Shown here: in pieces, positions 8,532 to 16,701 of the stretch
Layout of the letters: each line of letters begins with the position of its first letter
Position numbering within the stretch: the stretch's first letter is position 1
Assembly (NCBI GenBank): GCA_050250395.1
Contig: JBFWOQ010000011.1
Location: 15,233-79,232 of the forward strand
Direction: 5' to 3'
DNA: 64,000 bases
Source: JAGPUQ01 sp050250395
GTDB taxonomy: Bacteria > Pseudomonadota > Gammaproteobacteria > Pseudomonadales > Porticoccaceae
The notes under the pieces: generated by a model
The model's input: the letters and a program-made list of their open reading frames with translations, nothing else
What the model was told of the DNA's origin: nothing
The model's database searches: none
Translations under genes and position numbers: made by a program

Positions 8532-9929
8532 GTGAGCAATCAGGACCGCGAACCATTCGACTCCGCCGCTACCGAGGTGGGCCGCATCCGGGCGCCCTGG
8601 GAGCGGACTTTCGAAAAAATCCTCACCCCCTTTGAGGAGTTCATTCATCGTCAGACCACCGGCGGCATGGTGCTGATGATCTCGGCGGTCGTGGCCTTGA
8701 TGCTCGCCAATTCCGGTGTTGCCGCGGCCTACCAGCATCTGATTCACCTTCCAGCCCATATCGGTATCGGCGCTTGGGGGATCGAAAAAACCCTCCACCA
8801 CTGGGTCAACGATGGCCTGATGGCCTTGTTTTTCTTCGTGGTCGGACTGGAGCTGAAGCGGGAAATGCTGGTCGGCGAACTCGCCAATCCCCGCCATGCC
8901 GTGCTGCCTATCCTCGCCGCCATCGGCGGCATGCTGGTGCCGGCGCTGATTTATACGGCGTTCAACGGCGGCGGGGATGGCGCCCGCGGCTGGGGTATCC
9001 CCATGGCGACGGACATCGCATTCTCGATCGGCGTGGTGGTATTGCTCGCTGGGCGGGTACCCAGGGCCCTCATCACCTTTCTGGTGGCCCTGGCGATCGT
9101 CGATGACCTGGGCGCGGTGATGGTCATTGCGGTTTTCTATACAGAAAAAGTCGCGCTGGGCTGGCTCGCGGGCGCGGCGCTGGTGCTGGGCACGATGCTG
9201 GTGCTGAATCTGGCCGGCGTGCGCCGCACGATGCCCTACTTTCTGCTGGCGACGGTGCTCTGGTATCTACTGCTCGAATCCGGGATTCACGCGACGCTGG
9301 CGGGCGTGCTCGGCGCTTTCACCGTGCCCGCCCGACCCAGTTACGATCCGGCGCTGTTCAGCCAGCGCACCAGGGCGCTGCTGGCGCGGTTCGACGCCAG
9401 CCACAGCCCGGGCGCCAGCATACTCACCAACGATGAACTGCGCGCGGTAGCGCAGGCACTGGGCAGTGGTGCGATCCAGGTACAGGCGCCCTTGCAGCGA
9501 CTGGAGCATCTGTGGAACCTGCCGGTGGCCTTTCTGGTGGTGCCGGTGTTCGCCCTGTTCAACGCCGGCATTCCGCTGGATTTTGGTACCTTGACGACGA
9601 CGCTGACGCACCCCGTTACCCTGGGCGTGACCCTGGGTCTGGTAGTCGGCAAGTTCATCGGGATTACGGGCGTGGTATGGCTGGCGTTGAAACTGGGGAT
9701 AGGGGAATTGCCGAGAGGCACCCGCCTGAGTCAAATCGCCGGGGTATCGCTGCTGGGAGGCATCGGCTTCACCATGTCCATTTTCATCGCCGAACTGGGT
9801 TTTGCCGGGCACCCGGATGAACTGCTGATGGCCAAGACCGGGGTCTTGCTGGCGTCGTTGATCGCCGGTTTCGGGGGGTACATCTGGCTGCGCCTGGCGG
9901 CGCCCGCCACACCGCGCGCCGGCGCGTAG
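8532..9929 (+). CDS. nhaA: Na+/H+ antiporter NhaA
   Basis: A 465-residue inner-membrane sodium/proton antiporter for pH and salt tolerance. Diagnostic stretches are GLELKREMLVGEL, PMATDIAFSIGVV and LAIVDDLGAVMVIA, which carries the paired aspartates of the ion site. About 12 helices are present. The start is GTG 8532, chosen because AAGGAG lies 11 bases before it and the protein then begins with a soluble tail as in long NhaA forms; an ATG at 8658 would remove the first helix. The protein is longer than the 388-residue E. coli form, with an extra loop near residues 275-320. Confidence 0.93.
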   Translation: MSNQDREPFDSAATEVGRIRAPWERTFEKILTPFEEFIHRQTTGGMVLMISAVVALMLANSGVAAAYQHLIHLPAHIGIGAWGIEKTLHHWVNDGLMALFFFVVGLELKREMLVGELANPRHAVLPILAAIGGMLVPALIYTAFNGGGDGARGWGIPMATDIAFSIGVVVLLAGRVPRALITFLVALAIVDDLGAVMVIAVFYTEKVALGWLAGAALVLGTMLVLNLAGVRRTMPYFLLATVLWYLLLESGIHATLAGVLGAFTVPARPSYDPALFSQRTRALLARFDASHSPGASILTNDELRAVAQALGSGAIQVQAPLQRLEHLWNLPVAFLVVPVFALFNAGIPLDFGTLTTTLTHPVTLGVTLGLVVGKFIGITGVVWLALKLGIGELPRGTRLSQIAGVSLLGGIGFTMSIFIAELGFAGHPDELLMAKTGVLLASLIAGFGGYIWLRLAAPATPRAGA

Positions 9930-10031
9930 CGCAACGGGTCGCCGGTAGCCCGGTACTGCAAGGCTCGACAAGCAAGCCTGCCGGGGCACCCGGGTTACGA
10001 AACATGCACTTTATTTCCGCGGAGAACTGCC

Positions 10032-10496
10032 ATGGCACTGGTGAATCTGAAAACCGCAACGTCCGAGCAGATGGGCAAGATCATTCCCTACCTCAAGGTG
10101 TTTTCGCACCTCAATGTGAAGCTGTACCGCTGGAGTGGGGGGCGTATCCTGGGCCAGCTCAACGGCCATGACGTGTGCCTGGTCACGATGACGGGCGCGA
10201 AATCCGGTGCCCGCCGCATCATTCCCCTGATGCACGTCCCCTATCGCGACGGGGTGATCCTGGTCGGCTCCCAGGGCGGCGCGCCCAAGAGCCCGGTGTG
10301 GGTCAACAATCTCATCGCCCATCCGGATATCGAAGTGCAGTACAAGAGCAAAAAGATGAAATTGCGCGCCCGCCGCGCCAGCGCCGACGAGAAAGAGGCG
10401 GTGTGGCCGGTGTGCTGCCAGCACTATCCCGATTACGAGATCTACCGGCAGCGCACGCCGCGGGACATCCCGGTCTTTATCTGCGAACCGCGCTGA
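10032..10496 (+). CDS. Deazaflavin-dependent nitroreductase family protein
   Basis: A 154-residue protein of the split beta-barrel family best known from actinobacterial F420H2-dependent quinone/nitroimidazole reductases (DUF385). Diagnostic stretches are LVTMTGAKSGARRIIPL, VILVGSQGGAPKSPVWVNN and a late YPDYEIYRQRT. Members reduce quinones or nitro compounds; whether this one uses F420, flavin or another cofactor is unknown, and no F420 synthesis genes are in the window. GGAGAA precedes ATG 10032. Confidence 0.8.
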   Translation: MALVNLKTATSEQMGKIIPYLKVFSHLNVKLYRWSGGRILGQLNGHDVCLVTMTGAKSGARRIIPLMHVPYRDGVILVGSQGGAPKSPVWVNNLIAHPDIEVQYKSKKMKLRARRASADEKEAVWPVCCQHYPDYEIYRQRTPRDIPVFICEPR

Positions 10497-10508
10497 CCGG
10501 GGCGGCGC

Positions 10509-11708
10509 TCAGGCCAGCAGATCGGTCAGTACCGCCACCGCGATGGCGCCGATGCCGCCGATCAGATTCATCATGGCGTCGAGATGGGTCTTGCGGCCGT
10601 GCGCCACGCGCAGGCTGGTGGCTGCGATGGACGCCATCTTGTAGTGGGTGAAGACATCGTAGTAATGCAGCCGCGCGCGATCGACCGGATTTCCGGATAG
10701 CTCCTCATAACGCGCCAGCAATGCGTCGAACGGCATCAGCCCGCAGGCCAGCAGCTCGCCGCGCTCGTCGGGGCAGCCGAGCAGCTTGCAGCCGACGTAG
10801 GCCAGGTCTTCGTGGTAGTCGCCGAGGTGGCACAGCTCCCAGTCGAGGATGGCGTTGATGCGTCCGTCCGGGGTGTACATGAAATTGCCGCTGCGGTAGT
10901 CGCCATGCACCACCACCGGGTCGGCCACGGCCGGCATGTTGGCTTTCAGCCAGCCGGCGGCGTACTCGATGACCGGATGGGCCTGCACCGTGTCCTCGTG
11001 CCAGATGCGCTCCCAGAGTCCCAGCGACCACAGGTTCGCCTCGGCGGTGCCGGGTTGCGGAGCGTCGTAGCTGGACAGATCGCAGCGTCGCCAGTCGAGG
11101 CGGTGAATGCCCGCGAGGTGCTGCACGAACTGATCCCGGAGCCGGGCGCGCAACTCCGGCGCGAACGACATGCCGAGTCCGGTGACCTTGCCGCCGCCCT
11201 CCGGCTGTACGATGCCCTCGAGAAAACCCGCGATCAGAAAGGGCCGCCCGAGCGCGGCGGGATCGGCCTCGACCCAGTGCACCTCGGGCACCGGTACCCT
11301 GCCCTGCATGGCGCGCAGGATCTGCGCCTCGCGCAGGCGGTGGGTTTCGACTACGGATTCGAGCGGGTCCATGCGCAGCATGAGTTTGCTGCTGCCGGTT
11401 GACCGGTGCAGATCGAAAGTGAACTGCTCCTTGGACGCACCTCCGGTGAGGCGCTTCAGGTTGGCGATGCCGAGCCGGGCGTCCCCGGTCGCGGCGCGCA
11501 GGTAATCGAGCAGGCGCGGCTCCAGGCGCGAGAAATCCATGCTCTGTTCGCGCGGGTCGGCGCGTTCGACCAGCTTGCGGGTGAGCACCGCGTCGAGCGC
11601 GCGCTCCACGGGAAAGCGCGCGCGGATGCCGGCGATCCAGTCCGGCGTCGGCCGGGCGCGCCGGCCCAGGGTCGGCGTGTAGTGGCGCACGGCGGTGGCC
11701 CGGGGCAC
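10509..11708 (-). CDS. Aminoglycoside-kinase-like phosphotransferase
   Basis: A 399-residue protein of the APH/choline-kinase fold. The catalytic loop reads VVHGDYRSGNFM and the magnesium motif ILDWELCHLGD, both complete, so it should be an active small-molecule kinase. This branch, close to the kinase domain of ACAD10/11, is common in bacteria that use acyl-CoA degradation and may phosphorylate hydroxyacyl or lipid substrates. The start is a GTG that follows directly on the TAG stop of the upstream DUF7064 gene, so the two are cotranscribed. The substrate is not known. Confidence 0.82.
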   Translation of the reverse strand: MPRATAVRHYTPTLGRRARPTPDWIAGIRARFPVERALDAVLTRKLVERADPREQSMDFSRLEPRLLDYLRAATGDARLGIANLKRLTGGASKEQFTFDLHRSTGSSKLMLRMDPLESVVETHRLREAQILRAMQGRVPVPEVHWVEADPAALGRPFLIAGFLEGIVQPEGGGKVTGLGMSFAPELRARLRDQFVQHLAGIHRLDWRRCDLSSYDAPQPGTAEANLWSLGLWERIWHEDTVQAHPVIEYAAGWLKANMPAVADPVVVHGDYRSGNFMYTPDGRINAILDWELCHLGDYHEDLAYVGCKLLGCPDERGELLACGLMPFDALLARYEELSGNPVDRARLHYYDVFTHYKMASIAATSLRVAHGRKTHLDAMMNLIGGIGAIAVAVLTDLLA

Positions 11709-12641
11709 CTACATCGCGACTTCCTGGATTTCGCCCCAGCCGATCACCCCGCCGAGCTCCCAGCGCATGAAGGTGTGGGTGGCGAATAGGTAGGGCCAGG
11801 GTGACCAGGGATTGGAGGTGAACGCGGTGCCGGTGAAGCGGTGGCTGCGGCCGCGCTTGTCCTCCACCTGCAGGTCCATGAACTGGTGCAGCAGGCCGTT
11901 GCGCAGCACCCGGCCCTTGCCCTTGGTGAGGCCATGGACCTGATTGCCCTCGCGAACATAGCCGTGAACGATGGCGGCGTAATCGTTTTTGTCGTCGGGG
12001 TTGATCACCCAGATGCAGTGGATGCTGGTGTCGTTGTCGAAATTGGCATTGAGCCAGCAGAAATTGGCGAATTGGTCTTCGTGGCGCAGGCCCCAGCTGT
12101 GATCCATGCTGGACACGCAGTCGATCGGGAACTGCCTGCCGTCCAGGATCATCTTGCCGGTCACGCGGCCGCTCTGATCCCAGTGCCCGGCGTAGGCGGT
12201 ATCGGACACAGTGTCGCCGCCGTGGCTGACCTGGGCCAGCGGATCCATGGCCGGATCGTGGATGTCGTAGGGCTCCATCAGTGCCTTGTAAGTGACATCG
12301 AAAGACAGGCGCTTGCCGTCGTCGAATCGGATGTCGTAGTCCATCACCGGCTTGGTGCACTTGATCGCCAGACCGTTGCCCAGGCGGTAGTCGTCGAAAT
12401 TGGTGTCGGGAAATGGCAAATGCACCTGGTTGTTGGTGTAGCGCACCAGGTGGGGGGTGTTGGAAAAGCCGTCGGTGATGGTGATGCTGGACAGCACCGC
12501 GCCCAGATTCTGCCGGGTCAGCACATAGACGTTGACGTGCAGCGGCTCCTCGGGAACGTAAAAGCCGAAGTAATTGGTCTCCGCCCAATATTTGTCGTCG
12601 GAGGTCGGCGTATGAAAATACATGTCTTTGGCGGTGATCAT
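11709..12641 (-). CDS. DUF7064-type lipocalin-like protein
   Basis: A 310-residue soluble protein rich in beta strands, with FYVPEEPLHVNVYVLTRQN near the start, a central SSMDHSWGLRHEDQFANFCW block and a final HRFTGTAFTSNPWSPWP segment. This matches the DUF7064/DUF7065 (AttH/carotenoid-hydratase-like) fold found in degraders of terpenes, steroids and other hydrophobic compounds. No signal peptide is seen. It is joined without a gap to the downstream kinase-like gene. AGGGGGAAC stands before ATG 12641. No reaction is established. Confidence 0.7.
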   Translation of the reverse strand: MITAKDMYFHTPTSDDKYWAETNYFGFYVPEEPLHVNVYVLTRQNLGAVLSSITITDGFSNTPHLVRYTNNQVHLPFPDTNFDDYRLGNGLAIKCTKPVMDYDIRFDDGKRLSFDVTYKALMEPYDIHDPAMDPLAQVSHGGDTVSDTAYAGHWDQSGRVTGKMILDGRQFPIDCVSSMDHSWGLRHEDQFANFCWLNANFDNDTSIHCIWVINPDDKNDYAAIVHGYVREGNQVHGLTKGKGRVLRNGLLHQFMDLQVEDKRGRSHRFTGTAFTSNPWSPWPYLFATHTFMRWELGGVIGWGEIQEVAM

Positions 12642-12661
12642 GGTGTTCCCCTGTCAGTCGG

Positions 12662-12703
12662 ATTTGTCATTGGCGATTTGTCATTGGCGACTTGTCGTTG
12701 GCG
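12662..12703. repeat. 14-bp tandem repeat, three copies
   Basis: ATTTGTCATTGGCG occurs twice in direct succession (12662-12675, 12676-12689) and a third time with two changes (12690-12703). It lies in the leader of the DUF7064 gene, 20 bases before its start on the minus strand. Confidence 0.9.
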
Positions 12704-12712
12704 TCGTAGCAA

Positions 12713-12730
12713 TTTTTCAACAAGCCGGTA
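12713..12730 (+). repeat. Dispersed TTTTTCAACAAGC element, copy 1
   Basis: One of three intergenic copies of the motif (others at 27065-27080 and, inverted, 41931-41950). All lie outside genes. This copy is in the region upstream of the DUF7064 gene, next to the tandem repeat. Confidence 0.6.
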
Positions 12731-12846
12731 GTTCCACGGACGGCCGCGCGCGACGCCCGACCCCTGATACGACACCGTTTATAAACGAAGGCGGCGGGTG
12801 GCGAAAGGAAATGTTGCGGCCGGTCGGCGCGGGATGGCCGCCGGGT

Positions 12847-13248
12847 TCAGGCAGGAATGACGACGTCGGACAGGGCGAACAGTTTCCAGCCGTTGGCGGT
12901 GCGGGTAAAGGCGTAGAAGGCGGCGACGGTCTCGATCAGGGAGCCGTCGGCGCGCACGCGCTCGGCATGGTGCAGGATCACATGGGCTTTGTCGGGCGCG
13001 ACCAGCGACACCTCATAATCGGCATTGATCGTGGTGTGCCACTGCTTGCGCTCCCGCAGCGCCTGCGGCGAGACCGGGAAGCGGTCGAGCAGGCGGGTTT
13101 CGCCGGCGCCGATATAGGCCAGGGGAAACTGTACCAGGGCTTCGACGGCGGCCAGGTCGCCGGCGAGGAAGGCGCTCAGATAGCGCTCATAGACAGCGTT
13201 TACCTCGGCGACGCCTTGCTGTTGCGCGCGAGCGTGGGTCGTCGTCAT
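12847..13248 (-). CDS. SnoaL/NTF2-like protein
   Basis: A 133-residue protein of the NTF2-like cone fold: an N-terminal helix pair (VNAVYERYLSAFLAGDLAAVEALVQ, read in part) then beta strands closing with YAFTRTANGWKLFALSDV. The W-K-F ending is usual for nuclear-transport-factor-2-like and ketosteroid-isomerase-like proteins. Some members are isomerases or cyclases and many are uncharacterised. ATG 13248 is the first start followed by the fold. The gene stands alone, upstream of nothing obviously related. Confidence 0.72.
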   Translation of the reverse strand: MTTTHARAQQQGVAEVNAVYERYLSAFLAGDLAAVEALVQFPLAYIGAGETRLLDRFPVSPQALRERKQWHTTINADYEVSLVAPDKAHVILHHAERVRADGSLIETVAAFYAFTRTANGWKLFALSDVVIPA

Positions 13249-13351
13249 GGGGTCACCGCGGTGCGGGTCTTGCCGCAGCATAGCGCGCCGCGCCGGGTTG
13301 GCCAAGGCGGTGCCCGGGTACCCGCATGTGGTTGGCGCGCGCGCGATCCCG

Positions 13352-13768
13352 TCAGATTCTTGGGGCGATTTTCCGCGCCAGCATCAAGCCCACGATCATC
13401 GCCGGGATGAAGGCGAGGGTCGGCGCGTAGCCGTAGGTCAGGCCAGCCAGCGCGGGCCCCGGGCAGTAGCCGACCAGACCCCAGCCGACGCCGAAGATGG
13501 TCGCGCCGATCAGCAGCGACTTGTCGATATCGGTCTTGGTGGGCAGCGAGAAGCTGCCGGCGAAGAGCGGGGCGGGATGGCGGAGCACGAACCGGTAGCC
13601 CAGGGTGGTGACCAGCAGGCCGCCGCCCATGACGAAGGCGAGGGTTGGATCCCAGGCGCCGAAAAAATCGAGAAAATCCTGGACCCGTTGGGTGTTGGTC
13701 ATGCCCGAAACGGCCATGCCGATGCCGAACACGATGCCGGATGCGAGCGAAGCAATGAGTTTGCCCAT
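13352..13768 (-). CDS. YeeE/YedE-family membrane protein, DUF6691 half
   Basis: A 138-residue membrane protein with four to five helices and the family signature GWGLVGYCPGPALAGL. This is the second of a pair of short YeeE/YedE proteins (PmpB-like in Xylella and Agrobacterium) proposed to move sulfur compounds such as sulfide or thiosulfate. The cysteine in GYCPGP is the conserved one. It starts four bases after the stop of the partner gene, so both are made together. Function is inferred from the family and the divergent BigR-like regulator. Confidence 0.82.
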   Translation of the reverse strand: MGKLIASLASGIVFGIGMAVSGMTNTQRVQDFLDFFGAWDPTLAFVMGGGLLVTTLGYRFVLRHPAPLFAGSFSLPTKTDIDKSLLIGATIFGVGWGLVGYCPGPALAGLTYGYAPTLAFIPAMIVGLMLARKIAPRI

Positions 13769-13772
13769 GAGA

Positions 13773-14192
13773 TCAGCCTCCGGTGGTCAGGCGCAGCAGG
13801 GTAACGGTGACGACCCCCGCGGCCATGAAGGTGAGGGTTGCGACGATGGAACGTTTCGACAAGCGCGCGATGCCACAGATGCCGTGGCCACTGGTACAGC
13901 CGGAACCCAGTCCGGTGCCCAACCCCACCAGCAATCCGCCGATTACCGCGAGCAACATGCCGGCGCCGGGCAGGGGCGCCTTGAAATCCGCATTGAGCAG
14001 CGGCGGGAGGGAACCGCCGATCACAATGCCGAGCACGAACAGAAGCCGCCACAGGCGTTCTCCCGCGGCCTGGGTGAAGACGCCGGAGAGGATGCCGCTG
14101 ACGCCGGCGATGCGGCCGTTCAGGGCCATCATCATGACGGCGGCGACGCCGACCAGGCCACCGCCGATGGCGGCCAATACGAAGTGATGCAT
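13773..14192 (-). CDS. YeeE/YedE-family sulfur transport membrane protein
   Basis: A 139-residue partner of the preceding entry (PmpA-like), with five hydrophobic helices and the signature GTGLGSGCTSGHGICGIARL, which holds two conserved cysteines thought to pass sulfur. GGAGG stands eight bases before ATG 14192, which fixes the start. It is transcribed away from the ArsR-type repressor, the arrangement of the bigR locus. The persulfide dioxygenase (Blh) that completes the locus in other bacteria is absent here. Confidence 0.85.
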   Translation of the reverse strand: MHHFVLAAIGGGLVGVAAVMMMALNGRIAGVSGILSGVFTQAAGERLWRLLFVLGIVIGGSLPPLLNADFKAPLPGAGMLLAVIGGLLVGLGTGLGSGCTSGHGICGIARLSKRSIVATLTFMAAGVVTVTLLRLTTGG

Positions 14193-14302
14193 GACATGCC
14201 TCCAGCTGGATCTCAGGGGTTGCGGGGTGTTCCCGCCGGTGGCCGGGTTGCACGGACTGCCTGCGTCCGGAGATTGCGGCCCAGCGCGAGCCACCTTTGG
14301 CC

Positions 14303-14336
14303 ACATTACATTAGATTAATAAAAATTAGCAATATC
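14303..14336. promoter_or_regulatory. AT-rich candidate operator for the BigR-like repressor
   Basis: A strikingly AT-rich stretch in the intergenic region between the divergent pmpA-like and ArsR-type genes contains the inverted repeat ATTA-GAT-TAAT (near 14310-14320) followed by AAAAATTAGCAAT. BigR/SqrR regulators bind AT-rich palindromes in this position. The exact operator limits are inferred. Confidence 0.5.
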
Positions 14337-14395
14337 TACTTTCGCATATCCGGGGTGGTCGGCTATATTGGCGCCCGGTGATGAGGGGGAAAGCA

Positions 14396-14719
14396 GTGCC
14401 GCTCGATTTGACAGCGCTGGCCGCGCACGCGGAAGTCGCCGAAGCCTTGCTGAAGGCGATGGGAAATCGCAACCGGTTGATGGTGCTCTGCACCCTGCAT
14501 GACGGCGAATTGTCGGTGGGCGAGTTGAACGCACGCATTCCGCTCAGCCAGTCGGCGCTGTCCCAGCATCTGGCGACGCTGCGCCGCGCCGGGCTGGTGG
14601 CGACGCGGCGCGAGTCCCAGACGATCTACTACCGGCTGGGCGATGCGGCGGCCAGCGCGGTCATCGCCACGCTCCACGGGCTGTTTTGCCAGGCTCCCGC
14701 TTCCGCCGCGGTCAAGTGA
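14396..14719 (+). CDS. bigR: BigR/SqrR-like sulfide-responsive ArsR repressor
   Basis: A 107-residue winged-helix repressor of the ArsR family. Two cysteines lie at residues 32 (MVLCTL) and 98 (GLFCQ), 66 apart, the same spacing as the redox pair of BigR and SqrR that forms a polysulfide bridge and releases DNA. The recognition helix is LSQSALSQHLATLR. I prefer GTG 14396, with GAGGGGG just before it, over the ATG 15 bases upstream. It is divergent from the two YeeE-type genes it presumably controls. It ends by overlapping panB tail to tail by eight bases. Confidence 0.82.
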   Translation: MPLDLTALAAHAEVAEALLKAMGNRNRLMVLCTLHDGELSVGELNARIPLSQSALSQHLATLRRAGLVATRRESQTIYYRLGDAAASAVIATLHGLFCQAPASAAVK

Positions 14720-15503
14720 AGGTGTGCTCCGGCCGCGGGAACTCGCCAGCGCGCACCGCCGCTGCATAAGCCTGGAGTGCCCCCAGGATGTCGCCGGCGC
14801 CGGCGAGGAAATTGCGCGCGAACTTGGGCGCGCGCGGCGAAATTCCCAGCATGTCCTGCAATACCAGCACCTGGGCATCGGTATCGACGCCGGCGCCGAT
14901 GCCGATCACCGGCATCGTCAGCTCGCGGCTGACACGCGCGGCAAGGTCGCGGGGGATGCATTCCAGCACCAGCAGGCTGGCGCCGGCGTCCTCCAGCAGA
15001 TGGGCGTCGCGAACCATTCGCTCGGCGTCGTCCTGACCCCGTCCCTGCACCCGATAGCCGCCAAACTTGTTCACGGACTGGGGAGTAAGCCCCAGGTGGC
15101 CGCACACCGGAATACCACGCTCGTTGAGCATGGCAACCGATTCGGTCAGCCATTCGCCGCCCTCCAGTTTGACCATCTGCGCGCCCGCCTGCATGAGCAG
15201 GGCGGAGTTGGTCAACGTCTGCTCCGGGGTGACATAAGCCATGAATGGCAGGTCGGCGATCAGCAGGGATTTGCTGTTGCCGCGGCGCACGGCCGCCGTG
15301 TGATGCAGCATGTGATCCATGGTGACGGGAACAGTGCTGTCGAACCCCAGCATCACATTGCCGAGCGAATCGCCGACCAGCACCACCTCGATACCCGCGA
15401 GTTCGACGAGGCGGGCGAAGCTGCTGTCGTAAGCCGTGATGACCGGAAATTTCTCGCCGGCCCGTTTCAGATCGTTCAGGGTATGGATGGTTACGGCTTT
15501 CAT
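14712..15503 (-). CDS. panB: 3-methyl-2-oxobutanoate hydroxymethyltransferase
   Basis: PanB makes ketopantoate from 2-oxoisovalerate and methylene-tetrahydrofolate in pantothenate and CoA synthesis. At 263 residues it has the normal length. Diagnostic stretches are ITAYDSSFARLVE, VGDSLGNVMLGF with the metal-binding aspartate, VKLEGGEW and GIPVCGHLGLTPQSV. It lies downstream of folK and a deoxynucleoside kinase in one run. panC, its usual neighbour, is not in the window. Confidence 0.96.
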   Translation of the reverse strand: MKAVTIHTLNDLKRAGEKFPVITAYDSSFARLVELAGIEVVLVGDSLGNVMLGFDSTVPVTMDHMLHHTAAVRRGNSKSLLIADLPFMAYVTPEQTLTNSALLMQAGAQMVKLEGGEWLTESVAMLNERGIPVCGHLGLTPQSVNKFGGYRVQGRGQDDAERMVRDAHLLEDAGASLLVLECIPRDLAARVSRELTMPVIGIGAGVDTDAQVLVLQDMLGISPRAPKFARNFLAGAGDILGALQAYAAAVRAGEFPRPEHTFT

Positions 15504-15518
15504 GGGTCTGCCCGGATG

Positions 15519-16208
15519 TCAGGACGGCGGATTGTATTGCGGGTTGTAGTAGTGGCGACCACTTTTCACGCCGATCAGAAATTCGACCAGGCGGCGGTAG
15601 TCGACATCGTTGCCGGCCACATCGATGTCGCGGGTATTGACGATCACCAGGGGCGCATCGTCGTAGTAGTGAAAAAACTGGGTATAGGCTTCGTTGAGCT
15701 GACGCAGATAATCGGCGGTAATGGCGCGCTCCATGGCCACGCCGCGCTTTTGAATGCGCGCCATCAGGGTTTCGGGCGGCGCCTGCAGGTAGATCACCAG
15801 GTCGGGCACCGGTTTGTCGATGGTGAGCTGATCGTAGACCTGTTGATAGAGGCGGAGCTCCTCGTCGTCCAGGGTCACGCGCGCGAACAGCGGGTCCTTG
15901 TCGAGCAGGAAGTCGGCGACCCGGATCGGCCGGAACATGTCGCCCTGGCGCAATTGCTGGATCTGGCGGCTGCGCTGGAACAGGAAGAACAGTTGGGTAG
16001 GCAGTGCGTTGCCGCGCGGGTCGGCGTAGAAGCGCTCCAGGAACGGGTTTTCTTCAACGTCTTCGAGCAGGGTGTCGTAATTCAGCGTTGCGGCGAGGCG
16101 TCGCGCCAGGGTGGTTTTGCCGACGCCGATCGGTCCCTCCACGGCGATGAAGCGGGGCAGGCTGGCGGCGTCGAGGGCGAGCTGAATATCGTTGGCGAGT
16201 ATTTCCAC
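15519..16208 (-). CDS. Deoxynucleoside kinase family protein
   Basis: A 229-residue P-loop kinase. The Walker A segment is VEGPIGVGKTTLARR (near residue 24), followed by LLEDVEENPFLERFY, the substrate-site pattern of deoxyadenosine/deoxyguanosine kinases, and a RIQKRG lid. It would phosphorylate deoxynucleosides for salvage. Genes of this family between folK and panB are common in gammaproteobacteria. GTG 16208 is preceded by GGAG and lies 13 bases after the folK stop; the frame upstream overlaps folK and is not conserved. Confidence 0.82.
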   Translation of the reverse strand: MEILANDIQLALDAASLPRFIAVEGPIGVGKTTLARRLAATLNYDTLLEDVEENPFLERFYADPRGNALPTQLFFLFQRSRQIQQLRQGDMFRPIRVADFLLDKDPLFARVTLDDEELRLYQQVYDQLTIDKPVPDLVIYLQAPPETLMARIQKRGVAMERAITADYLRQLNEAYTQFFHYYDDAPLVIVNTRDIDVAGNDVDYRRLVEFLIGVKSGRHYYNPQYNPPS

Positions 16209-16221
16209 GGCGGGCTCCGAC

Positions 16222-16701
16222 TCAAAGGCGGACGATACCTGCGCGACCGATGCGTGCCAACAGTTCCGCCAGGGCGGTGCCATCCGGCAGGATCAGATCC
16301 GGGTCGAGGTCATGCAGCGGGATCAGCACGAAATTGCGTTCGGCAAGGCGTGGGTGCGGGATCGTCAGTTCCGCGTCGGCGAGGCAGACCTCGTCGTAGA
16401 GCAGAATGTCCAGGTCGAGGGTGCGCGGCCCCCAATGCTGGTCGCGGCGCCGTCCGCGCGCGGTCTCCAGGGCGAGTAATTCCCGCAGCAGCCTATGCGG
16501 CGCCAGCACGGTGCGCAGTCGCACCACGGTGTTGAGGTAATCGGGCTGCGTTCCCGGTCCCAGAGCCCGGCTCCGGTAGAGCGGGGCGGTGGCATCCAGG
16601 CGCGATTCCGGCAGGCGTGCCAGTGCATCCAGGGCCCACGCGATCTGGCGCCGCGGGTTGTCCAGATTGCTCCCCAGACCGATGTATGCCTTCACGCTCA
16701 C
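16222..16701 (-). CDS. folK: Hydroxymethyl-dihydropterin pyrophosphokinase
   Basis: FolK transfers pyrophosphate from ATP to 6-hydroxymethyl-7,8-dihydropterin in folate synthesis. The 159-residue protein shows YIGLGSNLDNP at the start and the signature WGPRTLDLDILLYDE with the two metal-binding aspartates. The start GTG 16701 overlaps the pcnB stop by four bases, so translation is coupled; a second in-frame GTG lies six bases later. Confidence 0.94.
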   Translation of the reverse strand: MSVKAYIGLGSNLDNPRRQIAWALDALARLPESRLDATAPLYRSRALGPGTQPDYLNTVVRLRTVLAPHRLLRELLALETARGRRRDQHWGPRTLDLDILLYDEVCLADAELTIPHPRLAERNFVLIPLHDLDPDLILPDGTALAELLARIGRAGIVRL

